This document shows positions 9,041-18,348 of a stretch of 41,617 bases of DNA, one piece after another (the first letter of the stretch is position 1; the number at the start of each line of letters is the position of its first letter). The stretch is from Schizochytrium sp. CCTCC M209059 (lineage: Eukaryota; Sar; Bigyra; Thraustochytrida; Thraustochytriidae), in the NCBI GenBank assembly GCA_000818945.1, contig KN805399.1, positions 401,886 to 443,502 on the forward strand. The letters are read 5' to 3'. The notes under the pieces are model-generated. The model was not told the DNA's origin. It saw nothing but the letters and a program-made list of their open reading frames with translations, and made no database searches. A program made the position numbers and the translations under genes.

Positions 9041-9517
9041 GGTGGGAACCGAGGCGATCCGGGCGACGCGCGAGAATCATGTCGAGCAAACCTGGAACGC
9101 GAATGCCGAGCCGGGCGAAGCGAATTTTAATCTTGTCACGAGACGCGAAGCGAGAGCAAGCACGTCCAAGAGAGGACGCGAGAGAACAAGAACAAGGAGA
9201 AGAACAAGGAGAAGAACAAGCAAGACCTCGTTGACATCAACGTCTACTGCGTCCACGTGCGCGTGTACTTTTACATTCGTGACAAGTTGCAGGCGCAGAG
9301 CGAGCGCAAGCGGGGTGAGCTTGTCGAGCGTCACATCACGTTCGTTCGTTCAGAGTGTTGAAAGCCCGAAAGAAGCTCAACAAAGTCCCATATCCAGGCG
9401 ACCGGGAGACTTCCGTTCAGGCATTCGCTCGCTCGATCGCTCGTCCGTCTGTTCCAGGGAAGCGAAGCTCGAAGCAGCTGCTCCGGCCGAGACCGCAGCG
9501 CGAGGCTAATCTCAACG

Positions 9518-9546
9518 CACGCACGCACGCACGGACGCACGCACGC
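9518..9546. repeat. (GCAC)n microsatellite
   Basis: Tandem GCAC units with one GGAC interruption. Confidence 0.8.
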
Positions 9547-10566
9547 GCCCCAGCCTGGCCTTTTACAAAGCCGCGACCTCTCAATAAGCAAGGGACACGT
9601 CGAACGGATCGCGTGCTCGGCCGCATCGCGTCCGGCGGCAATCGCGCGCGAATAAATCCATACATTCATCGATCCATCGGTCCATCCGTCCTTCGGCCGC
9701 GTCCACGCTGCCGACGTGGATCGCCTCTGCGCGTTGCCGTTGAGTTGTCTTGAGCGGAGAAGGACCTCGCTACAAAGATATACATCAAGCGAGCAGGGCC
9801 GAGCAACCGTCTTTCGCAGCGCGGCGCGGCCAACTTGGACTGGCCTGACGCCGGTCCACAGCCTCGGAAGGGGGACCCGCGTGTGTGCCCCACACCAGCA
9901 GACAGATAAGCAAAGCGAGCGAGGAGACGCGACGCGGACTCGCGTGACAGGAGCAGTTTTTTTTGTTGAAGCGCGCCACGACACGCGGGCGAGAGAACGA
10001 CCGACGCGCAGCAGTCGAGCGGCGGCCGCCAGCGAAGGCGGCAGTCCTCGATCGCGCAGCGCGTGTGCCACCACCACCACCCCACCCAGGCTGCTGCAGT
10101 CCAGTCGAGCGAGCGAGTCCAATCCAAGCTAATCTGGGCCGCTCTACCAATCGCACTTTCAAGCAACCAAGTTGCATTTGTTGGTTGGTCGATTGTCTCT
10201 TTGCGTGCATTCATCGCGCTCTTGCAAGCCCGGCAGTTCCACTTGCGGGCGCCTTTTAGAGTAGTGGCGCGGACACGCCCCAGCCAGCCAGGTTGCCAAC
10301 GGACGTGCACGCCAAGCCGGCCAACTTATCCGTTCCCCGCGCGGGATCCCAGGCGCAGGACGCCAACAAAGAACCCCCACGCAGCTTTCGCGCGACCCCC
10401 AGGCGGCCGCGAGCGCAGCCAGGTTTGAGGAGAGCGAGAGAGGGGAAGGAAGAAGGCAGGCTGGGGAGGGAGCCGATCGATCCCTGCGGCAGAACTTACT
10501 AACTGTTAGTTAGGAGTACTGTCAGGTGCACAACGGGGCCGCGTAAAAAGAAGAGAGGGGGCACGC

Positions 10567-10617
10567 GCCTGCAAGCAAGCAAGCCAGCAAGCCAAGCCAA
10601 GCCAAGGCAAGCCAGGA
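10567..10617. repeat. (AAGC)/(CAAGC) imperfect repeat
   Basis: Tandem GCAAGC, CCAGC and CCAAG units. The same word recurs at 11938, 12451, 18257 and 21790. Confidence 0.75.
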
Positions 10618-11564
10618 GCACGCGTCGGGGCTGCAGCCAGCCGCCACAGCGTGGTGACAGCCTGGCCTGTTCGAACGGGCGAGTCTCGTCAGGCACGCGG
10701 AAGCTCTCATCGCGCGGAGCACCGCGGACGCGCGCGCGCGTGGCCGGGACCCGCTGCTGGTCGATTTTTTTTTTTTCCATCTCTCTCTCTCTATCCCTCC
10801 GTCCATCTCTTGACCTCCCCGCTCGCACGCGCCAACTCCGTGCAGCCAGACGCCGGGCTCCGGCAGCGCGGGCCGCGTCGCGCAAGCGCCAGACGCAGCC
10901 GTAGCCAGCGAGCCAGCCGTAGCTAGCGAGCTAGTGAGCTAGCGAGCGGCAGGGGGCGCGCGCCCGCAGGCAGGCCTCCATCGATCGCTCTTCCTTCTCC
11001 CTTCTTCCGCGTGCCAAAACCAACAAGCCAAGCAAGAAAGCAAGAAAGCCCTGGCCGCCCCGAGGAAGCGCCCGCGGCCGACTCCGCTGCGTACTGCCCG
11101 GCGGCCAAGTGGGCCCGTGCCGGAGCCAGCCAGGCCCAGCGCGGCGCAGCGAGCGAGCGAGCGAGTGAGAGAGAGCACTCGATCGAGCAGCAGGAAGGCT
11201 GCCGGCTCGAGGGCTCCCGTGCTTGCTTTGTGTCTCGTCCGTCTTTTGGCTTTGCTTGGTGCCGGAGGCGCGAGAGCCGCGATCCCGAGGCCGCGAGCGA
11301 GGGCTGTACGCGCGCGCGGAGAGGAGAGGAGAGGAGAGACACGGAGCGCGGCGAGCCCGCGTGGCCGGCGACCCTCGCTCGCGCGCTTTCAGTCTCGCGC
11401 CGCGTGCGCGCGCACGTCGCTGTCGCGCGTGCACAGATTGCTTGAGCAAGATAGACGTACAGCGAGCGGGCGAGGAGCGGCTCTGCGGCCGCCGCAGTGC
11501 AGAGAGAGAAGAAGAGCACAAGGGAGGCCGGCAAACCCGAGACCTTCTCTGCGGCAGGCAGCAA

Positions 11565-11594
11565 GGCGAGCGAGCGAGCGAGCGAGCGAGCGAG
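11565..11594. repeat. (GAGC)n microsatellite
   Basis: About seven tandem GAGC units; a similar shorter tract lies at 11146-11168. Confidence 0.85.
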
Positions 11595-11937
11595 TGACAG
11601 CAGCGCCCGCCCGTCTGTCGCCGCCGAGATCTCCCAAGCGAGCCCGAGCCCAGCACCGGCAGAGGCCAGGGTGCGAGCGTCCGCCTTCCGGGTTAGTTGG
11701 ATCTACCCCTGGCTGGCGATTGCTTGCTTGCTTTCTTTATCGCAGCCAAACCTACATCCGCACGGCGCTCACTCAGCCCACGCGGCTCAGCGAGAGACGC
11801 ACGACCGCAGGCAGACCGGCAGCAGCAGCGGCGGCGGCAGCAGCACAAGCAGGCGCGGGACGAGCCCCGTGGCCCTGCGGCGGTCAGCCGGCCCAGGCCT
11901 GCCTTTCAGCCCGGTCCATCCCTTCATCCATCCCAAG

Positions 11938-11970
11938 CTAGCAAGCAAACAAGCAAGCAAGCAAGCAAGC
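11938..11970. repeat. (AAGC)n microsatellite
   Basis: Tandem AAGC units with one AAAC variant. Confidence 0.85.
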
Positions 11971-12146
11971 CGTCCACTCGCGCCCAGTCCAGGCACGCAG
12001 CGCAGCGCTCGCCCGTGACGGTCGCGCGCGGGTCTCGAGTTGCCTCCGCAGCGCGTCTGCGCGACGCACGTTGGTCTTGCCCGGGCCGGCCTCGAGTCGC
12101 GCCTCGATCGCCCGAGCTGAGCGCGGGCGCCTCGCAGACGGAGCGT

Positions 12147-12175
12147 CCCATCCATCCATCCATCCATCCATCCGT
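12147..12175. repeat. (CATC)n microsatellite
   Basis: About seven tandem CATC units. Confidence 0.85.
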
Positions 12176-12450
12176 TCATCAAGACCGCGCTACAGGCCGC
12201 GCGCCGCCACGCCGCCGCGCCATCCCGCCGAGCGAGGTAGCAGGAGAGCGAAAGCCGCGCTTGAGGCCAGGCCGGCCGTCTGCCCGCCCGCCTGCCGAGT
12301 CCAGGCTCGGCCGAGAGTCTCGCGGCCGTCGCGCGAGATCAGGAAGAAGCGCGGAGGGAGGGAGGGAAGAAAGGAAAAAGGAGAGAAAGGAGGAAAGCAA
12401 GAAAGCGCGAGAGCGAGAGACCCAACGTGGCCCTGGCCTCGCAGATAACG

Positions 12451-12494
12451 AGCAAAGCAAGCGAGCAAGCGAGCGAGCGAGCGAGCGAGCGAGC
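12451..12494. repeat. (AAGC)/(GAGC) microsatellite
   Basis: AAGC units merge into about eight GAGC units, roughly 380 bases before the start codon at 12874. Confidence 0.85.
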
Positions 12495-12873
12495 AGACCC
12501 GAGACGCGAGGCGAGGACGCGAGGCGAGGACCCGGCGCGCGAGGGAGCTGCGGACGGTCTCGCAGGCCGGGCGGCTTTCCGTCGCGGCAGGAGCCGGGGC
12601 TTGGCGGGAGCGGGTCGCGCGCCTCGGGGACTTGGGAAAGCCGTCACTCGGCGACCCAAGGCGCCGCGCCTGACCTGACGTCGACCGGTCGGTCGGTCAG
12701 CGAAGAAGACAAAGAGCAAAAGCAAAAGCAAAAGCAAGCGAGGTCGGTCGCCTGACCGGCCGGCGCAAGCAAGCGAGCAAGCAAACCTGGTTGCCGGCGG
12801 CCGCGACGAACTCGGGCGTGAGCAGAGGAAAGCAGCAGAGCAGACCCGGAACGAGCGGGCGCTGGCGAACAGG

Positions 12874-13944
12874 ATGGCGCTCGCGTGGCTGCGCAGGGCG
12901 CTCAAAGGGACGAGCTATGACGAGGAGGGCAGGCTCGTCCCGCCGCTCAAGCGGCAGCGCGACGAGATGCACACGAGCGCGCATGCTGCCGCGCCCCAAG
13001 AAGAACGCAAGGACAGCGACGACAGCAGGCAAGTCGAGATCTCCAACCGCGAGGACCACCTCTGCACCAGCACAGGGCCTGTGACCCCGAGCCCTTGCGC
13101 CAGCCCCTGCGCCAGGCAACTCGAGAATGAGCGGACGGCGGCCAAGGCCGCGCGCATTGAAAAGCTCGTCGTCGCACGCCTGCAGCGCGACAAAGAACTC
13201 CATCAGCAGCTGGCCAAGTACTTTGGCATGCAGAGGCACGTCGTGGTCACCTCGGCCAGCTTTGACATGTGGACCGACGTCCTTGCGTGGCGGCCCATGT
13301 TCGAGGGACTCGCCGCGCTTTGTAAGCATGTCATGAGCGCCACAAAGCGAGAGGTTGCTTTTGACGAAATCCTGACGGTGCTCCTCGTTCTCTTGCATGC
13401 GGAGCGCTTCGCTGCGCTCGTCTCGCTCGATGATCTGGCCGCAATTCTCGCCGACCTCGCGGGAGACGAGACTGTCAACGCAACAAGCGCTTTCGCCACA
13501 CGAGAGACAGGCATTCTTGTGCAGCAGCAACAGCAGCAGCAGCAGCAGCAACAACAACAGCAACAAGCGCACCATCACCACCACTACCACCACCACCACT
13601 CGCACACACATGGGCATGCGCATGGCGCAGATGCAGCGGTACGCGGCGCGGCTGCAAGCCTTCCTGGCTGGGACAAGGCGAAATTTTTCGAAATTTTCGA
13701 ATCCAAGGTCCTTGAGGGCGAAGTGCGCGGCGACGCCGTCTCCGCAGAGACTCTTGAGAGCATGCTCGCCGGCATGGAGCCTGGCATTGACTCCTCATTT
13801 CTCGCCTACGCCACCTTTACCCTTTTCTCAACTTTTGCCAAATCATCCAAGACCAACCTGACCCTCAGCGAGCTCGCGCAGCTCGTTAATGCCCTCGACC
13901 TTGCTGTCTCCGCGCAGCGTTCCCCGCGCTCCGTGCGCTCATGA
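12874..13944 (+). CDS. Unrecognised polyglutamine/histidine-rich protein
   Basis: This 356-residue protein is not one I recognise. From the N-terminus it has a basic opening, a nuclear-localisation-like PPLKRQRDE (about 24-32), a Ser/Pro/Cys-rich linker to about 85, and a charged helix ERTAAKAARIEKLVVARLQR. A first helical domain follows at about 125-205 (with FEGLAALCKHVMSATKREVA), then a polyGln run near 216-231 and a His-rich run near 232-251. A second helical domain at about 265-350 starts near WDKAKFFEIFESK. The two helical parts look loosely alike in layout, which might mean an internal duplication. The Gln run is coded by mixed CAG and CAA. The ATG at 12874 is the first in frame. A nuclear regulatory protein is only a guess from the composition. 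Confidence 0.75.
   Translation: MALAWLRRALKGTSYDEEGRLVPPLKRQRDEMHTSAHAAAPQEERKDSDDSRQVEISNREDHLCTSTGPVTPSPCASPCARQLENERTAAKAARIEKLVVARLQRDKELHQQLAKYFGMQRHVVVTSASFDMWTDVLAWRPMFEGLAALCKHVMSATKREVAFDEILTVLLVLLHAERFAALVSLDDLAAILADLAGDETVNATSAFATRETGILVQQQQQQQQQQQQQQQAHHHHHYHHHHSHTHGHAHGADAAVRGAAASLPGWDKAKFFEIFESKVLEGEVRGDAVSAETLESMLAGMEPGIDSSFLAYATFTLFSTFAKSSKTNLTLSELAQLVNALDLAVSAQRSPRSVRS
13518..13620 (+). repeat. CAG/CAA and CAC/CAT coding repeat
   Basis: In-frame repeat coding polyGln and then polyHis within the 12874 gene. The first half is CAG/CAA, the second half CAC/CAT with occasional TAC. Confidence 0.9.
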
Positions 13945-14044
13945 CTCTTTTCAACCCCTCCGTGCCTGATTCCTGAATTTCATGATGAGCTTGACGCTGA
14001 TTCTCAATCCTCCAAGATTATAAATTATGTACGATCTGTATAAA

Positions 14045-14047
<3 letters not shown>

Positions 14048-14078
<31 letters not shown>
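14048..14078. repeat. (CT)n microsatellite
   Basis: About 15 CT units. A complementary GA tract lies about 410 bases downstream, so the two are inverted relative to each other. Confidence 0.9.
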
Positions 14079-14084
<6 letters not shown>

Positions 14085-14486
14085 CCGCGGCTGGCCGTCA
14101 CTTGTCTGACCGGACCAGCACAAACCTTAGATGCGTCTACCTCAGTGAATACCACTTCGCTTCGCGATGCAAGACCGCAACTGTGGTAGGGGAGCAAGGG
14201 GACCCAAGAGCGGGTCGGGAAACTGCGCCGCACGACGGACACTGGAGAGTCGCGTAGCGCGTTCAGAAAGGCGTTTATTGACCGACAGTGACAGTGAGTG
14301 CGTACGTCGAAGATGATTTCCCCAGCCACTCGCGAGAACGCAAGCCCGGCACGGGCGGTATAATCACGCAGCGCGTTCAGGTGTGCAAACGTCGACGAAC
14401 GGAAAGGATGATGCATCTGTCCGCAGACGCTGCTGCGAGTCACTCGGAGAGAGACAAAGACTGAGAGAGAAGCTAAGAACAGGAAA

Positions 14487-14516
14487 GAGGGAGAGAGAGA
14501 GAGAGAGAGAGAGAGA
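14487..14516. repeat. (GA)n microsatellite
   Basis: About 15 GA units, complementary in sense to the CT tract at 14048. Confidence 0.9.
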
Positions 14517-15360
14517 CCGCTTTAAACAACGACCCGTGTAAAATAGCAAATGTACCCTGCTTCGGTCAGTGCTCCCCAAGATTGACTTCACGAACTACCA
14601 AACTTTTTCTCTAGGCTGCTTGACTGTAGTGGCGCAAATGCAAGTCTTTCATACTCTGCTCCAAAGCCAATCGCTCGAGCACATCATTGTAAAAGGTAAA
14701 ATGGGCAAATACTACGAGCATGCGCGTTTGGATCTAATCAATTATTTGTGTCGAGTCAGAACTTTGATCAGATGACTCGGAGAACACATTCTGTTCAAGT
14801 TGGGAGCGGGGCGCTTCAATCGTCGAAGCGAAGATCTTCCACGAAATGATTGCTGCCTTTACAATTAGCTGCTGCTGGAAAAACAACGTTGCGTGATGCT
14901 GGACGACCATCCAGCGCGCAGTGGATGTGGCCAAGCCAGCAAGAGTTGGAAAGTCTGCAAAGTTTTCGTTCTCGCGCAAAATTTCTTTGCGCTTTCATCT
15001 TTTGTGCATCGCCACGCTCAGCATATAGTATCTCGCTCGCTGCATTGATGTAAGTGCAGCCGCATTGTTATCCTCCACCTCTATGCTCTAAAGAGAGAGC
15101 AGCCATGACTAGATATACCTCGGGAACTAAGTGTGACGTGCTTCTTTATGAATTTGTCCCTCATCTCAATGGCGTTCGCGGCTCCAGCAAAAGCGTCAAC
15201 AGCAACGCGTTCGCGGCTGACTAGCTTTATCGAATCTACGTCGTCCTTGCGAGACAGCGCGGCGTTTGCCGCAGCATTCAAATTTTAATCCCGGGTGCCA
15301 GGAGGGAGTTTGAACAGGATGTGACTGCCAAGAGAAGCTCGACACTGTGGCCAGGTGTAA

Positions 15361-15600
15361 CGCCACCAGATCATGTTTCTACGGGTTCAAGAACTTCGCC
15401 AAAATGGCCGCATTCATGATGACATTAAGCCACGCAACCTTGTGCGTGTCAGTGCTTCATACTCAAATGAAGACAAAGAAGATCGTCTCAAGGTGTCACA
15501 AGAATGACGAGACAACGTGGCGGGAGAGCGCCCAGATGTCACAAGCGACGAAGACTGGTAACTTATTGATTTGGACGTATCGGCACCAATTTTGACGCCG
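15361..15600 (+). pseudogene. Degenerate protein kinase fragment (catalytic loop and metal-binding loop)
   Basis: One plus-strand frame reads GRIHDDIKPRNLVRV, the catalytic loop of a protein kinase with Asp, Lys and Asn in place. About 38 residues later it reads DW*LIDLDVSAPI, the metal-binding segment with DLD in place of DFG. The order and spacing fit the kinase fold. Two in-frame stops interrupt it, one at about 15508 between the loops and one exactly where a Lys would be expected before LIDLD. Neither an intact N-lobe nor a clear C-lobe is visible nearby. This is a dead copy of a kinase of the type that has IKPRN/LIDLD motifs. Introns could in principle remove the first stop but not easily the second. 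Confidence 0.6.
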
Positions 15601-15879
15601 AAAAAAGAAAGTGTTGTTGTTTTCAAAATCAAAATGTGAGTGGCTGAGCGATGGCTATCAGGTATGTTCGTCTTGCGTATGTGGCGAATGCTGCTCGCAC
15701 ACTTTGAACTTGGAAACATCTGCCTCATTTTTATGTCATGCTCTTTTTAGAGTGTTCTTGTCGTAGCCTACACACTCAGAACTGCACTATCGCAACAAGA
15801 AGACAAGATTTCATCGTCGATCTGCAAGCGAGAAAGTTTCCATTCGACAAGCGTATTCTTTTCGAGCTGGTCTGTCTCA

Positions 15880-16222
15880 CTACACTCGGGATTTCACCAT
15901 GTGGTCGAACCAGAATGGAAGAAGATTGCTAATCGCAAGATGTATATTCCTGACGGTGGGGACAACAAATAGACACTCTGGTTTGCCTGCATAAATAACA
16001 CGCATTCTATGCAAAAACAAACAAGACACTCCTAATTTTTCGTTGACAAGCAGTCCCTGAAAGGGCAGCCTTGTTTGTATACGACTCATCAGGGACGAGG
16101 TTCATGGCGCCTTCCGTTGCGTTCCATGCTCTGTGCACCATGAGACAAGGCAGCTCTCCACAAAGATTCTTTGTAACCTCACTCCTCATGATTTTCCCTC
16201 TGTCCACACGAAAGCGGTACAA
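15880..16222 (-). pseudogene. Possible copia-type integrase remnant
   Basis: Two overlapping minus-strand frames, shifted relative to each other, resemble the end of a copia integrase and its linker. The upper one (about 16222-16007) has GKIMRSEVTKNLCGELPCL, comparable to the region where these elements have a WGE motif, and then PDESYTNKAALSG, comparable to the TPYE..TGKKP-type segment. The lower one (about 16089-15880) has VNEKLGVSCLFL, comparable to KLDPKS..GIFLGY, and a later VRNIHLAISN, comparable to T.KIHISRDV. The match is by pattern only and broken by a frameshift. It could be chance. Confidence 0.3.
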
Positions 16223-16742
16223 CTCTGTCGCAGAAAAGGTTCAGCGCCGCGGACGATGACGCAAACCAGAAAGTCCTCCGCTATCCCCCGTAAGGTGTGC
16301 AAATCCGGCAAACCCCATAGTCCTTGGCCCAGTGTTCGCGCTGGGGCGGGGCGAGATAAGGACTTTTACCGCTGTTTGCGACGCCGCTTTAGGCAGGCCT
16401 TGCGTCGTTGTTACATTGGCCATGGTGGTTAGTCCACACCTCACCTCAGCTCCCTGTCAAATCGTCGAATCGAATCAAATCAAAGCTAGTCAAGTCAGAT
16501 CAAATCAGCCAGAGCAAACCATACCAAGGCCGCGGCCCTGGCCTTCCCGACTCTCGCAAGAGCTCGAGGGCACCCCGACGGACGAACCGCCCTGCCCGCG
16601 CGCGACGAAGTGGCGAAGCGGACCGGTCTCACACGGCTTCCCTACCCTTCCTTGTTCACAATGGAGATGAAGGCACTTCTGTGGTGGCCTCGCCGGTGAC
16701 CGCGAGCGCGTCGGTCTCGAGGAGGTGAAGGAGGAGAGCGCC

Positions 16743-16830
16743 ATGGCGAGCGACATGGAGAGCGAGAAGTCGAAGGCACCTTCGGGTCTACGGTTGGCGA
16801 TCAGCAGTGCGATGCGTGGCAGCAGTGAGT
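16743..16830 (+). other. Candidate short first exon
   Basis: An ATG at 16743 opens a short frame of mixed composition, with MASDMESEKSKAPSG at its start. It meets a good donor, GTGAGT, at about 16830. A strong polypyrimidine tract followed by CTAG at about 17022-17026 could be the acceptor and would extend the frame by about 33 codons. An upstream short frame starts at 16661. No family is recognised. It could be a small gene, a leader exon of the squalene synthase transcript, or chance. Confidence 0.2.
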
Positions 16831-17393
16831 TAGTTACGCGTTGAAGATGGTGGGTGTACTACGTGTGCGTGCAGCCTTGACGAGCGGCGTGTGATGCGGA
16901 TGCAAGGATGGCTGTGGACGGATGTATGTTGCTGCGAGCGTGCGAGCGTGCGAGCGTGCACACGTCGCTCTTCATCATCTTTGTTCCCCTTCCTCTACTT
17001 CTCCTACTTCATCTTCTGCCTAGCCGCTGCTCGTTCGGATCATCCTCGGCCCGTAACAGACCAACAGACCGACCTGCACCAACCGACCGCTCGGCCCGAT
17101 CGACCAAGACGCGCAACGCTGTGAGGCCACTCCGTCCTCACAGAGCGAGCCGTGCCTGCCGCAGTCACCAGGGCTCTTCTCAGGTCGGTCCCGTGGAGCC
17201 TTGGCACGCTGCAGCTTCTTCGCTGCCGCTGCACCGAGATCAAGACTTTGCAGCGCAGTCAGCCGCCCCGTCGCACCGCGCCAAGGCCGGAGAAGGAGAA
17301 AAGGAAGGAAGCCCCGACTCGACTCAGGCGTTAGTGAGCTGGATGTCGGCCTGTTCATTTTGCTCGCCGCCTGATCAAAATGTGATCTTTAGC

Positions 17394-17455
17394 CCGCTCG
17401 CTCGCTTGTTTGTTTGCTTGCTTGTTTGTTTGCTTGCTTGCTTGCTTGCTTGCTT
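17394..17455. repeat. (TTGC)/(TTGT) microsatellite
   Basis: About 15 tandem four-base units, mostly TTGC with TTGT variants. Confidence 0.85.
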
Positions 17456-17575
17456 TCGTTAGCTAGCTTGTTGATTTCTTGCGTCGGTGTCGATCTGGGG
17501 AGGCTGGCGGTGGTATAGTCGTACTGTCTGCCAACACCAAAAAGAGCCAAAAGGGAAAACAAAGAAGAAAAAGAA

Positions 17576-17602
17576 GGCAAGAAAGAAAGAAAGAAAGAAA
17601 GA
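17576..17602. repeat. (GAAA)n microsatellite
   Basis: About six GAAA units in a purine-rich stretch. Confidence 0.85.
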
Positions 17603-17666
17603 AGCAGAAAAGCAGGAAAAAGGGGAAAAGCCTCTGTTCGCTGCAGCGCTTTCTCTCTCTCTCTGC

Positions 17667-17692
17667 GCTTGCTTGCTTGCTTGCTTGCTTGC
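17667..17692. repeat. (GCTT)n microsatellite
   Basis: About six GCTT units. Confidence 0.85.
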
Positions 17693-17933
17693 GGCGCGAA
17701 GAGGCAGCGCGTGCCGGCAGCAAAGCCGGAGTCGCGTCGCGTCGCGGCCTCGGAGCGGAGACCGGCGCCTGCGGACCGCAGCGGGCGAGCGAGGCGCGCA
17801 CGCAGACACGCACGCGCGCGCGCACGAAGGCACAGCGCGGAGGAGCGGCCCGCCGCGAGCGTCTGCGCCGCGAGCGTCTGCGCCGCAGCGGGAGCGACGC
17901 GCACGAGGGAGGCGTCATCCATCGTCGCCAGCA

Positions 17934-17985
17934 GAGCTGAGCAGAGCAGAGCAGAGCAGAGCAGAGCTGAGCAGAGCAGAGCGGA
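17934..17985. repeat. (AGAGC)n pentanucleotide repeat
   Basis: About ten AGAGC-like units with AGCTG and AGCGG variants. Confidence 0.85.
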
Positions 17986-18256
17986 GCGAGGGCAGGGCGC
18001 GGGCGGCCGCGAGAGGCGGGGCCCCGGCGACGCGCGCCGAGGACGGAGGAGAGGAGCGCGGCAGCGCCGCTTGCAGCAAGAGCGCGGTGGGCGGGGTTGA
18101 GTTGATTCTCTCGTCTCCGCTCGCTCGCTAGCCGAGCCAGCCAGCCAGCCAGCTGGCAACGAGGTCCGTCCGCTTCAGCGGCAAGGTCGGCGCAGCAAAG
18201 TGCGACGAAGCGATAAATAGCGCAGGGCAGCTCAGCAGAGGCTAGCCAGCTCAGCC

Positions 18257-18315
18257 CAGCTCAGCGAAGCCAAGCCAAGCCAAGCCGAGCCAAGCCAAGC
18301 CAAGCCAAGCCAAGC
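18257..18315. repeat. (CAAGC)n pentanucleotide repeat before squalene synthase
   Basis: About eleven CCAAG/CGAAG units end some 35 bases before the start codon at 18349, so the repeat is probably in the mRNA leader. Confidence 0.85.
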
Positions 18316-18348
18316 GCAGCAAATTAAAAAAAAACACATTCGCCCAAG

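Larger units (their letters stand above)
7068..12873. other. 5.8-kb gene-poor, repeat-dense GC-rich region
   Basis: I find no gene here that I can support. From about 8,000 on the base composition is strongly GC-rich and the sequence is crowded with short tandem repeats of many different units (listed separately). Numerous long open frames exist on both strands, but they consist of Arg/Ala/Pro/Ser-rich or repeat-encoded peptides. Weak coding candidates are: 7357-7755 on the plus strand (about 132 codons, mixed composition), a 41-codon frame starting with ATG at 8104, a 69-codon frame from ATG at 8770, and a frame at about 9131-9361 without ATG. The last kilobase is probably the leader of the gene at 12874. 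Confidence 0.4.
13945..18348. other. 4.4-kb spacer: relic DNA, then squalene synthase leader
   Basis: The first half (about 13,945-16,500) is AT-richer than its surroundings and holds two complementary dinucleotide tracts, a dead kinase fragment and a possible copia relic (listed separately). A plus-strand frame of 68 codons near 14569-14775 looks protein-like but lacks ATG and is not recognised. The second half (about 16,850-18,348) returns to GC-rich repeat-dense DNA and probably includes promoter and leader of squalene synthase. No intact gene is supported, apart from the weak 16743 candidate. Confidence 0.4.

Noticed and set aside
8064..9089. 341-codon minus-strand frame
   Set aside because: It runs through several microsatellites and codes repeated HSFI and NERT peptides plus Arg-rich sequence, so it is a by-product of repeats and high GC.
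9131..9361. Plus-strand frame with a segment reading DINVYCVHVRVYFYIRDKL
   Set aside because: Composition looks natural, but there is no ATG, no clear acceptor and no family match; kept only as a weak note in the gap description.
11697..12755. 352-codon plus-strand frame in repeat DNA
   Set aside because: Lys/Glu/Arg/Ser-rich product of GAGC and AAGC repeats; no start context or domain.
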